In this document: positions 11,408 to 22,456 of the stretch, in pieces
Position numbering within the stretch: the stretch's first letter is position 1
How the letters are laid out: each line of letters begins with the position of its first letter
Assembly: GCA_011317545.1 (NCBI GenBank)
Contig: WUJK01000004.1
Location: forward strand, 248,001 to 312,000
From: Coniella vitis
Taxonomy: Eukaryota > Ascomycota > Sordariomycetes > Diaporthales > Schizoparmaceae
DNA: 64,000 bases
Direction: 5' to 3'
Made by a program: the position numbers and the translations under genes
Notes under the pieces: generated by a model
What the model was told of the DNA's origin: nothing
Seen by the model: only the letters and a program-made list of their open reading frames with translations
Databases searched by the model: none

Positions 11408-11497
11408 TGCACTGTCGACTGATAGTCAGTGGATTTCTGTTTCTTCCGCTCCTTTGTCCATTACCCTGCCACCTTGCAGCACAAGACCACCACCGCC

Positions 11498-12743
11498 ATG
11501 ACCATGTCCGCATCGGTAAAAAGCAGCGAGCTTTTCGGGGTTGAAGGCCTGGTGGCAGTCATTACTGGAGGAGGATCAGGTAAGCGCTGCTGCGCCCCAT
11601 TCTTTGCAAACCAACGACCTGGGAGCTGACTCGCTGCCGGGGGTGCCATGGCAAATCCAGGCCTGGGACTTATGATGGCCACGGCACTGGCAGAGAACGG
11701 TGCGTCTAAAGTGTACATTGTAGGGCGGCGCCAGGACAGGCTCGAAGAGGCAGCAGCTCCGTATCCAAAGTAAGCAGGATCCTTTGGCCCCCAACCCTTG
11801 GAAGATGATTACAAAGCGCAAAGACTGGCAGCCTAGCGTCACCTTCCGTAAGCGCTACCAGGCACGCTCCACAAGACTAGTGACCTCCAAGCACAGTCCG
11901 AAGCACACTGTACTGCAGTGCTTCGTCAGCTTCCATGGTTGGTTGTGGTGGCCCGTCTGATCTGTGTTGATGCTGGCAGTGTCCTCATACCAATAGCCGC
12001 CGATGTGTCCTCTCAGGACAGCCTCCAGGCCGTTGCGGCCAAGGTGCGCCAGCAGACCGGCTACATCGACCTCCTTGTCGCCAATGCTGGCATGGCTGGC
12101 CCAGGCTTGATGGGGCTGCATCCCCGGGCGACGGCAGCCGAGTTTGCGCGCAGTGCCTGGTCCACGCCCATGGCCGACTTCAACGCGGTATACGAACTCA
12201 ACTGCACCGCAACGTACTACACGATCCTGGCGTTCCTGGAGCTCCTGGAAGCTGGCAATGTGCGGCGGCCGCTGGGCAGCCCCTCGAGCCAGGTCGTTGT
12301 GACTTCGAGCATGGTTGCTTTCCAGCGGGATCCACGATATGGCTTTGCCTATCTCAGCAGCAAGGCGGCCCTCGTGAGCATGGTCAAGAGCTTCGCCACG
12401 CGTGGCATCTTGTGGGGCATCCGCTTCAACACCATTGCTGCAGGCTGTAAGTTCGTGTCGGCTCAGTCACCGTGTCGATAGCCATGCTGACAATACCCTT
12501 GCCACAGTCTTTCCCACAGATATGTCGGCGGCAGCGCTCCTCCCGTTCAAGACCTCTCCGGACAAGGCTCTCGCAGAAGAGGGTGTCTTCTCGCGCGCAT
12601 TCCTTCCCGCCCAGCGCGCTGGATCCATACAAGACATTGCGGGTGTCCTCCTCTACCTGGCCAGCAGGGCTGGGGCATATGTGAATGGGAGCGTCATGTT
12701 GTTCGACGGCGGAAAGCTTTCTACTGTACCAGCGACTTACTGA
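11498..12743 (+). CDS. Short-chain dehydrogenase/reductase (SDR)
   Basis: There are four exons: 11498-11579, 11661-11769, 11980-12446 and 12508-12743 (297 residues). The joins restore the cofactor motif TGGGSGLGL (TGxxxGxG), then YPNVLIPIAADVSS, then IAAGFFPTDMSAA. The NAG motif is in LVANAGMAG, the catalytic Ser in VTSSMVAF, and the YxxxK dyad in AYLSSKAAL. It is therefore a complete classical SDR, an NAD(P)(H)-dependent oxidoreductase probably acting on a ketone or alcohol of the polyketide. Intron 2 (210 nt) is longer than its neighbours and could hide a micro-exon. The stop is only 180 bp before the PKS start on the same strand, which argues for co-regulation. Confidence 0.88.
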
Positions 12744-12774
12744 GTGCCCGATATGCTTGTACTGTGTTCTTGTG

Positions 12775-12782
12775 TATATAAA
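12775..12782 (+). promoter_or_regulatory. TATA box of the PKS gene
   Basis: TATATAAA lies about 140 bp upstream of the PKS ATG at 12924, inside the 180-bp spacer after the SDR stop. Confidence 0.5.
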
Positions 12783-12923
12783 TCCTTCCTGACCGTCTCT
12801 TTGCTTCCAAGCCCTGTTGTGCGGAGCGTTTCTAGATTGTCTGCATGCTTCTCGCCCTCTCTCATACTGTGCCCAGGCGTCCTTGCAGTTTCATCGCAGA
12901 TGTAACTGTGTGACACCGTCATC

Positions 12924-15900
12924 ATGGACGCTCAAGCTTCAGCGTCACGGAATAATGTCTATTTGATTGGCGACCTAACCTTCACTGATGTTGGGCAAGG
13001 GTTGCAAACTCTCATTGCCCGTGGTGACAGCGTCCTCCTACGCACATTCTTCAGTTCGGCTGCCAGCGTACTCAAGCAGGAGGTGTACAGCCTTGGCTCT
13101 GCTCTGCGCGCCGAGTTTCCACGCTTCTCCAATGTGCAGGACCTGGCGGTGCAGTCAAGAGTAGAGTCGCTGCATCCGGCATTGCACAAAGCCCTTGTGT
13201 GTATTTACCACTTGGCCATTTTCATCAGGTGTGTCTCCAAAGTCAAGCGGTAACATCCAAGTCTCACACGCCTCTCAGCCACGCCGAGGAAACGAGCAAT
13301 GTCTTCGATCACCAAGCACACTCTTGCCTTGTGGGCTTGTGTACAGGTGCGCTGGCTGCCGCGACCATCAGCTGTTCACGCCACGTCTTCGACCTGCTCA
13401 CGCTGAGTCCTTATACAATCCGCATTGCGTTTCGCACCGCACTCCGCGCCCAAGAGGTTGCTGGCTTGGTCCAGCCATGCACGTCTTCCCCATGGGCTAT
13501 GGCTGTGACAGGCCTACACGAAGATGAAGCCAGGAAAGCAATACATGAGTTTTGTTCTGAAACTGTGAGTGATTACTCTGGAGAACAAATGCGTGTCGCC
13601 GTCTACTCACACTCTAAAAGGACTTGTCCGTGACTTCCCGTCCATATCTCAGCCTAATTGCCAACCACTCCATAACCATTTGTGGCCCACCGTCTGTGTT
13701 GCAAAAGCTCGAAAAGTCCAAACTGGCGGGCTGTCGAACTGTCCAGCTCGGCCTCTATGCTCCGTACCATGCCCAACATCTGTTCAGTGCAGAGGATATT
13801 GATGTGGTGATGGCTACCACTACGGCTACTGCCATGGACTGGACCAAGTACCCAAGCCGGATGAATCTCATCTCCTCGGCCACAGGTACTACCCAGCCGA
13901 GGAAGAATTATCCAGACTTAGTGCGAAGTGCTGTGGAAGACATACTCATCAACCCCATTGTTTGGGAAGACGTCACACAAGGAGTTGCTTATTTTTCGCG
14001 CTTTGCCAACGCCAACATGGTGTCCATATTGGCAGTTGGCACAACGGCGGCCAGCCACTTGAGAAACGGTCTGCGACAGCGCGGATGGGCAACTGAGACG
14101 TCTGATTTGCTAGGGCCACGAGGTGCGCCCTCGTCGGGGCCCAGTACCAGTGCCTCGGGAAAGCCAGGCATTGCAATCGTCGGCATGTCCGGACGTTTCC
14201 CCGAAAGCGATGACCCCGAAGCTTTCTGGGACGTAATTCTCAAGGGGCTCGACGTACATAGAATCGTGCCCGCCTCGCGTTGGAATGCTGCTACGCATGT
14301 AGACCCCACAGGACTTCGCAAGAACACGAGTCGTACGCCATATGGGTGCTGGTTGAAGGACCCTGGGGCCTTTGATGCGACCTTCTTCAATATCACGCCC
14401 CGTGAAGCTTTCCAGGTCGATCCAGCGAGCCGTCTCGCGCTCATGACGGCCTACGAAGCTATGGAGAATGCCGGCTTTGTCCCAGGCACAACACTGTCTA
14501 CCCAGAAGCATCGCGTTGGCGTGGCGTACGGTGTGACAAGCAACGACTGGATGGAGGTGAATAGCGCGCAAAACATCGACACCTACTTCATCCCAGGCGG
14601 ATGTCGTGCCTTTATACCCGGCCGCATCAACTATGTCTTCAACCTGTCTGGCCCCAGTTACAGCGTTGATACAGCCTGCTCTTCGAGTCTTTCAGCCATA
14701 CAAATCGCTTGCAACTCGCTCTGGCAAGGCGATACTGACACGATGATAGCTGGTGGTACAAACATCCTCACCAATCCGGACTACACGGCTGGCTTGGATC
14801 GTGGCCATTTCCTGTCACGCACAGGCAATTGCAAATCCTTCGACCAGAGTGCTGATGGCTACTGTCGCGCCGAAGGGGTTTGCTCTCTCATTCTCAAGCG
14901 CCTGGATGATGCCATTGCAGAAAACGACCCGGTTCTTGGTGTCATCCTCGACGTGTCTACGAATCATTCCGCCGAAGCAAATTCCATCACGCGTCCCTTG
15001 GCTGATGCACAACAGCAGCTATTCCGCCAGATCTTGAACAACAGCAATGTCGACGCGTCAGACGTCAGCTACGTCGAGATGCACGGCACCGGTACCTTGG
15101 TGGGAGACCCTATTGAAATGGAGTCTGTAGTGTCAACATTTGCTCCGGCCAAGGGACTCGGCGCACGGGATGCAAACAAGCCACTATACGTTGGTGCTGT
15201 CAAGTCCAACGTCGGTCACGGCGAGGCTGCTGCGGGCGTAACCAGCCTTGCCAAGGTGTTGCTGATGATGAAGCATCGCATGATTCCGCCTCATGCTGGC
15301 CTTCGCACCACGCTCAATGAGAAGTTCCCCAAGGATATGGAAGAACGTCATGTCCACGTTGCCCGCACGCGTACAGCCTGGGAGTCCCAGGGTATACGTC
15401 GCAAGGCTTTCGTCAACAACTTCAGTGCCGCAGGTGGAAACACTGCGTTGCTCCTCGAAGAGCCACCTGAGCCTGCCATAACCGCCGGTACAGACCCGCG
15501 CGAAACGCATATCATTGCCGTGTCAGCAAAGAGTGGTGCAGCTCTGCAGCGAAATGTGAAGGCTCTTTTACAATTTCTGACCGCGGACTCTGATGGCTCG
15601 TCTCGTTGGACTTTGCCGACCCTTTCTTACACGACAACGGCGCGCCGTGGGCACCATCCATTCCGCCTTGCTGTGCATGGGAAATCTATCCACGAGATGG
15701 AAGCGCAGTTGAACACAGCAGTAGAGAAGGGTCATGGCACCACGAGGGTTCGAAAGGCTCCCAGTGTCATATTTGCCTTTACTGGCAACGGCTCTCAATA
15801 CATCGGCATGGGCCACCAAGTATACAAACATTCTCCAGCCTTCCGTGCTCATCTGGATCGACTGGACGCTCTGGTACAGCAACAAGGGTTTCCCTCCATG

Positions 15901-18900
15901 GTCCATCTCTGCCCCGATGCTACTGGCCAGACGGACACTGTCGACACCGTCAGCATGCACCTTGCTACGATCTGCTTGGAACTTGCTCTTACCAAACTTT
16001 GGGCTTCTTGGGGGATCAAGCCGTCTTATGTCGTTGGGCACAGTCTAGGGGAATACGCTGCTCTGGCCGTGGCCGGCGTGCTCTCTGAAGCGGATGCCAT
16101 CTTCCTCACCGGACGCCGAGCTCAGCTCCTGCAGCAGAAATGCCAGACTGGCACGCACACCATGGTCTCAGCTCGAGCATCCTTGACGACAGTCCAGGCT
16201 TGTCTCGTCGGCCGCAGCGAAATTGCCTGCATCAACGGCCTAGAGGACGTTGTACTCGCCGGCCCCCTCGATGAGACTCGGGAGACTCTGAGGCGGCTGC
16301 GACAGCAGGGAATCAAGGCTGGATTCCTGCCCGAGGTCCCGTATGCATTCCACTCGGCACAAGTCGATCCCATCCTCGACGAACTGGTCGCTGCGTGTGC
16401 CAATGTCACCTTCCACAAGCCAGCCATTCCCGTCTTCAGTCCCTTGCTGCGTGCTGTTGTCCAAGAGGCTGGCACGTTCTCTGCACAGTATCTCGCGCGA
16501 CAATGCCGGGAAATAGTCAACATGTCCGGCGTGCTTCTCGACGCACACTCCTCCGGCACCATAAACAGCCGCAGTGTCGTCGTTGAGGTAGGCCCGACGC
16601 CCCTCATTTGCAAGATGGTGCAAAGGACCCTTGGAAATGCGATTCCAGCTCTGCCTTCCTTGAAAAAAGACGAAGATAGCTGGTCGCTCTTGGCAGAGAC
16701 GCTCTCATCTCTTTACAATCTCGGATGCGAGATCGACTGGAAGGAATACCATTCCAGCTTCCCCATGTCGCAGAGTGTGGTGCAGTTGCCCGCCTATAGC
16801 TGGGACCTCAAGAACTACTGGATTCAGTACCAGCATGATTGGTCGCTTCGCAAAGGCGACCCGGTGCCAGAGAGCCTACAAGCTCCAGTCACATTCACCG
16901 TGCCCTCCGGCGTCCATCACGAGGCAGAAACTATAACACAGCTCCAGAACAGCATCATTCACCGGGTCCTGAACGATGACTTGGATGGTCAAGGATGTGA
17001 TATCACAGTGGAAACCGACCTCAGCTGCTCCAACATCGGCCATCTCGTACAAGGCCACAAAGTCCAGGGCGTCCCTTTGGTCACCCCTTCACTTTATGCC
17101 GAGATCGCGCTGCATATCGGTCAGCATATCATGGACAAATACCAGCCCAGTCTCAAGGGCCGGACCATCACAGTCGATGACATGACCATCGAGCACGCGC
17201 TTGTGGCACACGGGGGTCCGAAATCCCAAATCCTTACTTCGACGGTCAAATTCGACGCCGAGAACCGCATCGCGACATGTCGCTTCGAAACCATGCACTC
17301 CAAAACGCAGAGTCCGCGGCGCCACAGCCACTGCAAGATCCAGTTTCTCGATCGTTCCGAAGCACTGAAGGCTGTGCGCGGTACGTTGAGGGAGGCGCCA
17401 CATGGTCTCATCGCATCACTCAGAAAAGCTGTGATCACTGGTGGAGCGTACCGCTTCAGCAAGAACATGATTTACAAGATGGTGTCTTCGCTGGCGCAGT
17501 TTGAGCAAGAATACCGCCAGGTAGAGGAGATTGTGCTGAATTCTGCCACTATGGAGGCGACTAGCATAGTCAATTTCCGCAACCTCAAGACGGAGGAGTC
17601 TTTCTACGCTAATCCAGCCGCGATCGATGCATTGTCGCAATCAGCTGGCTTCATCATGAATGGCAACGAGAACGCAGACCTGGAGAGTGAGGTGTTTGTG
17701 AACCACGGGTGGAAGAGTTTTCAACTCTTTGAGCCCCTTTCAGCCTCCAAGGACTACGTCACGTACTGTATGATGCAGAACGACGCTGGCAAAAGTTGGA
17801 AGGGCGACTGCATTGTGCTACATGGTGACACCATAGTCGCATGGTTTGGCGGTATCACTCTCCAAGGCGTTCCCCGACGCGTCCTTGCGTACATTCTTGG
17901 CCAGGAATCCGTTGGCCGACCGGTGCCTGTCGGTGGAAAGGCACCAGCCAATGTTCCCGAGGCACGAAACTCTGCCTTGGCAAAGACCACGCCTGAAGTG
18001 GAATTCACTCTCTCATCGGAAGCCGCCACAAGTCCCATTGGCGCGGTTACGACTGCACGCCTCTCCATTGATGGAGTCCTGGGGGCATCTGCGACCATCT
18101 CCAATGGCGGCACAGGTCACAATGGCGCAGTCCGTCAGCTTCTCCAGATTCTGTCACAGGAGACGGGCATCCCTGAGGTGGAGCTGGGCTCTGACAGGCA
18201 GCTTGCAGAGATGGGCGTCGATTCATTGCTGATGTTGCAGCTGGCAAGCCGTCTCAATGAGGAAATGGGAATTGAGATCGGAATGACTGATTTCGCTACA
18301 ATCCATGCGGTCAAGGACTTGTGCAACATTGTCGACACCAAGGACTCTTCGGAATCAGTGAGGGCCAGCGACAATGTGTGGCTATCGGAGTCGTTGCATA
18401 TACAGCACGATATTTCCAAATCAGGATCACAAGGTGACATTGCAGCCTTAAAGGCGCACCGAAGGGACACCGTGCATGTTTCTGTCACTCCATCTGCTGG
18501 ACAGACTGCGCGACTGGATCTTTCGATCCAAGCTTTCGAGAAACAGAGTGATCGGATGACTACAGCGTTGAGGATCCTCTCCGAAGAAACCGGCGTCCGG
18601 GTGGACGCGTTGACCGATGATGTTCATTTTGCCGATATGGGCGTCGACTCTCTGTTATCTCTCATGATACTGGCTCGTTTTCGCGAAGAGCTTGTTTTCG
18701 ACGATGTCGACCAGTTCGACGTCCCCTTCTTTATCCGCTTCAGAACAGTGGGAGACCTCCAGCATTTCATCGCATCCGCTGCCACCTCTGTGACCTCGAC
18801 GGAGATCTCTTCAGTAAATAATACATCAACGACCGCATCGACTGAATGTTCCACGCTCAACGAGATCGTACACCCCACAGCAGCCGAAATCCCTCCCAAA

Positions 18901-19746
18901 ATAGAGTGCTCACGGCCCGCGTCTTCAGTCATTATCCAAGGAAGACCCCGAGTGGACCCCTACACGCTGTTTCTCTTCCCAGATGGCTCTGGATCCGCCA
19001 CGTCGTACACTAGCATCGGACCCGTCCGCGCCGGCATTGCCATCGTTGGGCTGAACTGTCCATACGTGCGCCATCCAGAAGACATGGAGAATGTCAGCCT
19101 CGATTCTTTGATCGACTCGTATCTCGGGGAAATACGACGCCGGCAGCCCCTAGGCCCGTATCGACTGGGTGGCTGGTCCGCTGGCGGCATTCTCGCCTAT
19201 CGCGCAGCCCAAGTCCTGATCCGGGACGGCGAACAGGTCGACTCGCTGGTCCTGATCGACGCCCCTCCGCCAACGGGCCTGGATCCCCTTCCCGAGCGCC
19301 TCTACCAGCAATGCACTGACCTGGGACTGTTCGGGAGCATACCACTCGGTAGCAAGGAAGCAGGAGACACAAATTATGGAGAGGGGAAAACGTCGCTGCT
19401 GACGACTTTGATTCCGCATTTCCGCGCACAGATCAAGGTCTTGCAGCATTATGTCGCGGAGCCGCTCCCCATAGGCCTCACGCCCCGCACAAGCATCGTG
19501 TGGGCTGGTAAGAGTGTGTTTGGCGGAGGCCCGGGGCGGCCTGTGTTCCAGGAACAGCCTGGAGACTTGGATGGGATCAAGTTCATTACGCAGAGCCGCG
19601 TGGACAAGACGGCTGGGGCCTGGGGACCGCTGTTTCCCGAGGACGAGCCGTCTGTTGTGGTGATGAGCGGAGAGGATCATTTTAGTATGATGCAGCCTGG
19701 AAACGCGGACAGGCTTGCTGAGTTTATCTCGAATGCTGCTATATAA
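12924..19746 (+). CDS. Non-reducing polyketide synthase (SAT-KS-AT-PT-ACP-ACP-TE)
   Basis: There are three exons: 12924-13228, 13279-13564 and 13621-19746 (2238 residues). The 50- and 56-nt introns both sit in the SAT domain. The starter-unit acyltransferase has Cys123 in GLCTG and a His in PYHA. The ketosynthase has Cys550 (DTACSSS), with its His residues in EMHGTGT and SNVGHGE. The malonyl-CoA acyltransferase has Ser1005 (GHSLGEY). The product-template domain has its base in QGHKVQG and its Asp near AAIDALSQS. Two acyl carriers carry GVDSLL at Ser1732 and Ser1874. The thioesterase/Claisen cyclase has Ser2050 (GWSAGG) and a C-terminal His near 2217. There is no KR, DH, ER or MT domain, so it should make an unreduced poly-beta-ketone and fold it to an aromatic product. 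The order matches naphthopyrone- and perylenequinone-type synthases, but the product cannot be fixed from sequence. It is the core gene of the cluster. Confidence 0.96.
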
Positions 19747-20345
19747 TCAAGCATTCTTTTAGTATGTTTTCATATGAATAATGGAGACGTCTCATAGATT
19801 TCGATGCTCGTGACCCAGACAGAGTTGCCAGATGGAGGTCGCCTCCATAAAATTGGTTAATACTCACGCTCATTCTCAGTTCCATGAATGCGAGTTTATC
19901 AGAAATTAATAAGATACATATTAGTAAAGACCTCGTCTTCCGTGAGAAAAGAACGATACTTGGCTTTTATATGTTTACTTCTTGTTTATCGACACCTGGT
20001 AGGTGTTCCATACCATGCACGGGATCTGGGGGCATATCTTACATAGTACAGTAGCAGGTGAGATATTGTCCTTTTACTGCTCGATCACCGACGGTTAGCG
20101 CTGTTAGCTCTTACACAGTGCGGAGGATTGGGACCTTGATTCCAATCAGTATGATCCTATATCGAATTGTCCTTTGTCGAGGACGCGAGCGAGCGGGCGT
20201 ACTCCTGGGTCTGGACCTGGACCTGGCCCCGGAGCCCCCACACGAGACTCTCATCCAATATATAAACAGTAAGAGATATTTTCCCCCTTTTCTCGCTTCG
20301 AGTATCTCCTTGCAGTCAACATACAAATCTCATTCTTCAGAAGAG
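19747..20345. other. Intergenic with O-methyltransferase promoter
   Basis: This is the PKS 3' end and the OMT promoter. The open frame upstream of 20346 is in phase with the OMT but contains the TATA box, so I treat it as non-coding. One ACATAGTA copy lies at 20041-20048. Confidence 0.6.
20259..20266 (+). promoter_or_regulatory. TATA box of the O-methyltransferase gene
   Basis: TATATAAA lies 80 bp upstream of the ATG at 20346. It decides between that start and the much longer open frame that runs in from 20058. Confidence 0.65.
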
Positions 20346-22100
20346 ATGGCCCTGCCTCCTGCTCTTATGCGAGTACCTCGCAGGCCACACGGCACGGCTC
20401 CCAGCCTTCGTCTTGTATCGGCAGTCCCACCAGACTCGGTGGCGCGTTCAAGACTCACGTATTCCCAGTCGTCGAGAAACGCACAAAGCTCGCGCAAGTC
20501 GCTCACAGGGCTCTCCAAGGGGCCTGGTGGATCACCCGCAAGAAGCGAAAATCAGCATGTTGCCGCTGCTACTCCTCTGACGCCGCTTCAGAAACTAGCC
20601 GCACGCATCACAGCACACGCTGACGCCCTCGCTACTTGTCCACCAAGCGCATCTGACGCTGAGGCCGAGGCTGAGGCTGATGCTGACAACAAGCAGCACA
20701 AGCACAGCCACGAATCCACCGAGACGCTCCATCATCATCATCATCATCAGCGTCAGCATCACCACCACCTTGCTCCTCCGCCCACCCACGCACCGGTAGA
20801 TTCCCTCGCCGAGCAAACCGGTCTCCGCGACGCCCTCGCCGAGGCTGCCATTCTGGCTACGAATGCAAGGGATTTCGTGCCAGAGCTGGCCGTCCGAAAC
20901 AACCAGTTTGCCTGCATCCGGTGGCTGTGTCACTTCCGCGTCCCCGAAGCCCTGCCTCTCCCCCCCAGCCGCCGCCGCCACCACGCCAACGACCAAGGTC
21001 ATGACGATGATAGTAGTAGTAGGAGTAGTTGTAGCCGCCAGCAAAGCTCACCTCCGGCAGCCGTCGTTCCTTACGCCACCATCGCGCAAAAGACAGGTGT
21101 CCCGCTGCACCAGCTGCGAAGCATAGCGCGCATGGCCATGCTCGCAGGGTTCCTCGCCGAACCGACGCCGGAACACCTCGCGCACTCGCCCCTGTCCGCA
21201 GCCCTGGCCCGGGACCCCGACCTGCTGGAATGGGCGCGCTTCGTGACGGGCACCAGCGCGCCCATGGTGGCGCACATGGTCGAGGCCACGGAGCGGTGGG
21301 GCGGGGACCGCTCGCTGGGCAAGACGGCGTATGCCGCGGCGTGGGGGGGCGCCGCAACAGAAGCGCTGCCTCTTTTCGCGCACGTGGCGGCCGATCCCGA
21401 TCTGCAGACGCGGTATGCGGCCTACATGCGTGTGATGATGCAGAGCGAGGGCATGGCGTTGCGACATCTGCTCGACGGGTGGGAAGGAGGCTGGTCTGCT
21501 TTGGCGGCGCGGAGGGGCGTGCTGGTCGATGTGGGGGGCAGTAAAGGGCATGTGAGCATGGGGATTGCGAGGAGATTCCCTGGTATCCGAGTCGTGGTGC
21601 AGGATCAGGAGAAGGTCGTCGCGGGGCTGGAGCTTGAGCTGGAGCTTGAGCCGCCGGTGACGGGGGAGTCGTCGGACGCGGGGCCACAGCTCACGTTCCA
21701 AGGGCATGATTTCTTCTTGCCACAGCCAGGTCGGCCGCGCGGGTTTGAGAGCAAGGCCGACGGCGACGTATACCTGCTACGACAGATACTCCATGACTGG
21801 AATGACGATGAATCTTGCAAGATTCTGCGCAACTTGGCTGTTGCGCTGGAAGCTGCTGGGCCCAAGAGCAGGTTGATAGTCATGGACACCGTGTTGCCGG
21901 ACCCGGGTCAGGTGTCTCGCAGCGAGGAGGCTGTACTGCGAGTGCGGGACTTGACAATGCAGCAAGCGCATAACGCGCATGAGAGAAACAGGGCCGAATG
22001 GGAGGAGCTTTTTGCAAAAGCGCACCCGAAATTCAGGATTCGCCAGGTCATACAGCCACGGAAGAGCTTGATGGCTATCATTGAGATTGGGCTAGAGTGA
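20346..22100 (+). CDS. SAM-dependent O-methyltransferase (plant-COMT-like fold)
   Basis: This is a single exon of 584 residues, longer than the usual 400-480 for this family. After a Ser/Arg-rich leader comes an N-terminal dimerisation and winged-helix region (LAEQTGLRDALAEAAI, then YATIAQKTGVPLHQLRSIARM). The SAM-binding motif I is VLVDVGGSKGHVSMGIA, followed by VVVQDQ and the GHDFF segment. The catalytic base should be His483 in ILHDWNDDE. Two insertions interrupt the winged-helix region: a His-rich tract around residues 130-142 coded by CAT/CAC repeats, and an Arg/His/Asp/Ser-rich stretch around 215-240. Both look like simple-sequence expansions. It probably methylates a phenol of the PKS product. 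It is transcribed in the same direction as the PKS and 599 bp after it. Confidence 0.9.
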   Translation: MALPPALMRVPRRPHGTAPSLRLVSAVPPDSVARSRLTYSQSSRNAQSSRKSLTGLSKGPGGSPARSENQHVAAATPLTPLQKLAARITAHADALATCPPSASDAEAEAEADADNKQHKHSHESTETLHHHHHHQRQHHHHLAPPPTHAPVDSLAEQTGLRDALAEAAILATNARDFVPELAVRNNQFACIRWLCHFRVPEALPLPPSRRRHHANDQGHDDDSSSRSSCSRQQSSPPAAVVPYATIAQKTGVPLHQLRSIARMAMLAGFLAEPTPEHLAHSPLSAALARDPDLLEWARFVTGTSAPMVAHMVEATERWGGDRSLGKTAYAAAWGGAATEALPLFAHVAADPDLQTRYAAYMRVMMQSEGMALRHLLDGWEGGWSALAARRGVLVDVGGSKGHVSMGIARRFPGIRVVVQDQEKVVAGLELELELEPPVTGESSDAGPQLTFQGHDFFLPQPGRPRGFESKADGDVYLLRQILHDWNDDESCKILRNLAVALEAAGPKSRLIVMDTVLPDPGQVSRSEEAVLRVRDLTMQQAHNAHERNRAEWEELFAKAHPKFRIRQVIQPRKSLMAIIEIGLE

Positions 22101-22456
22101 TTTTATGGATGGCTTGGGCTTGATCATGTGACAAGAACGAGTACAAGCCGATGAGGTGCATGCGTGGAGGATTTCACTCGCGTGCAGACCTAGAGAAAAC
22201 GGACTGAGTCCTGCTCGAAAAAGGATCCCAGAGCAGTGTCATGTCGAAACAACAAGACTATAATGTAAGCCATGATATCTATTTAGCATTTTTTGACAGT
22301 GAATACTGAGTTCAGCTACCGTGCCATGGTAACTCACAAGTGATCATAGCCTCTTAGGCCTGCTTGACTGAGTTGCCCAGTGTCAGCTTGTTGAAAGTCC
22401 GAGAAGTGGCAACAGACTACAAGTGAACGCTGGATCAGTGTTGAACGCTATGCGTT
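22101..22456. other. Intergenic, edge of the cluster
   Basis: The OMT and the coiled-coil gene converge here. No motif or ORF is recognised. Confidence 0.5.

Noticed and set aside
20058..20345. N-terminal extension of the O-methyltransferase to 20058
   Set aside because: A TATATAAA box 80 bp before the ATG at 20346 and the lack of similarity argue that this part is promoter and leader.
20857..21687. 276-codon minus-strand frame rich in Pro/Arg
   Set aside because: It is a shadow of the O-methyltransferase, with no family resemblance and a composition dictated by the GC-rich gene opposite.
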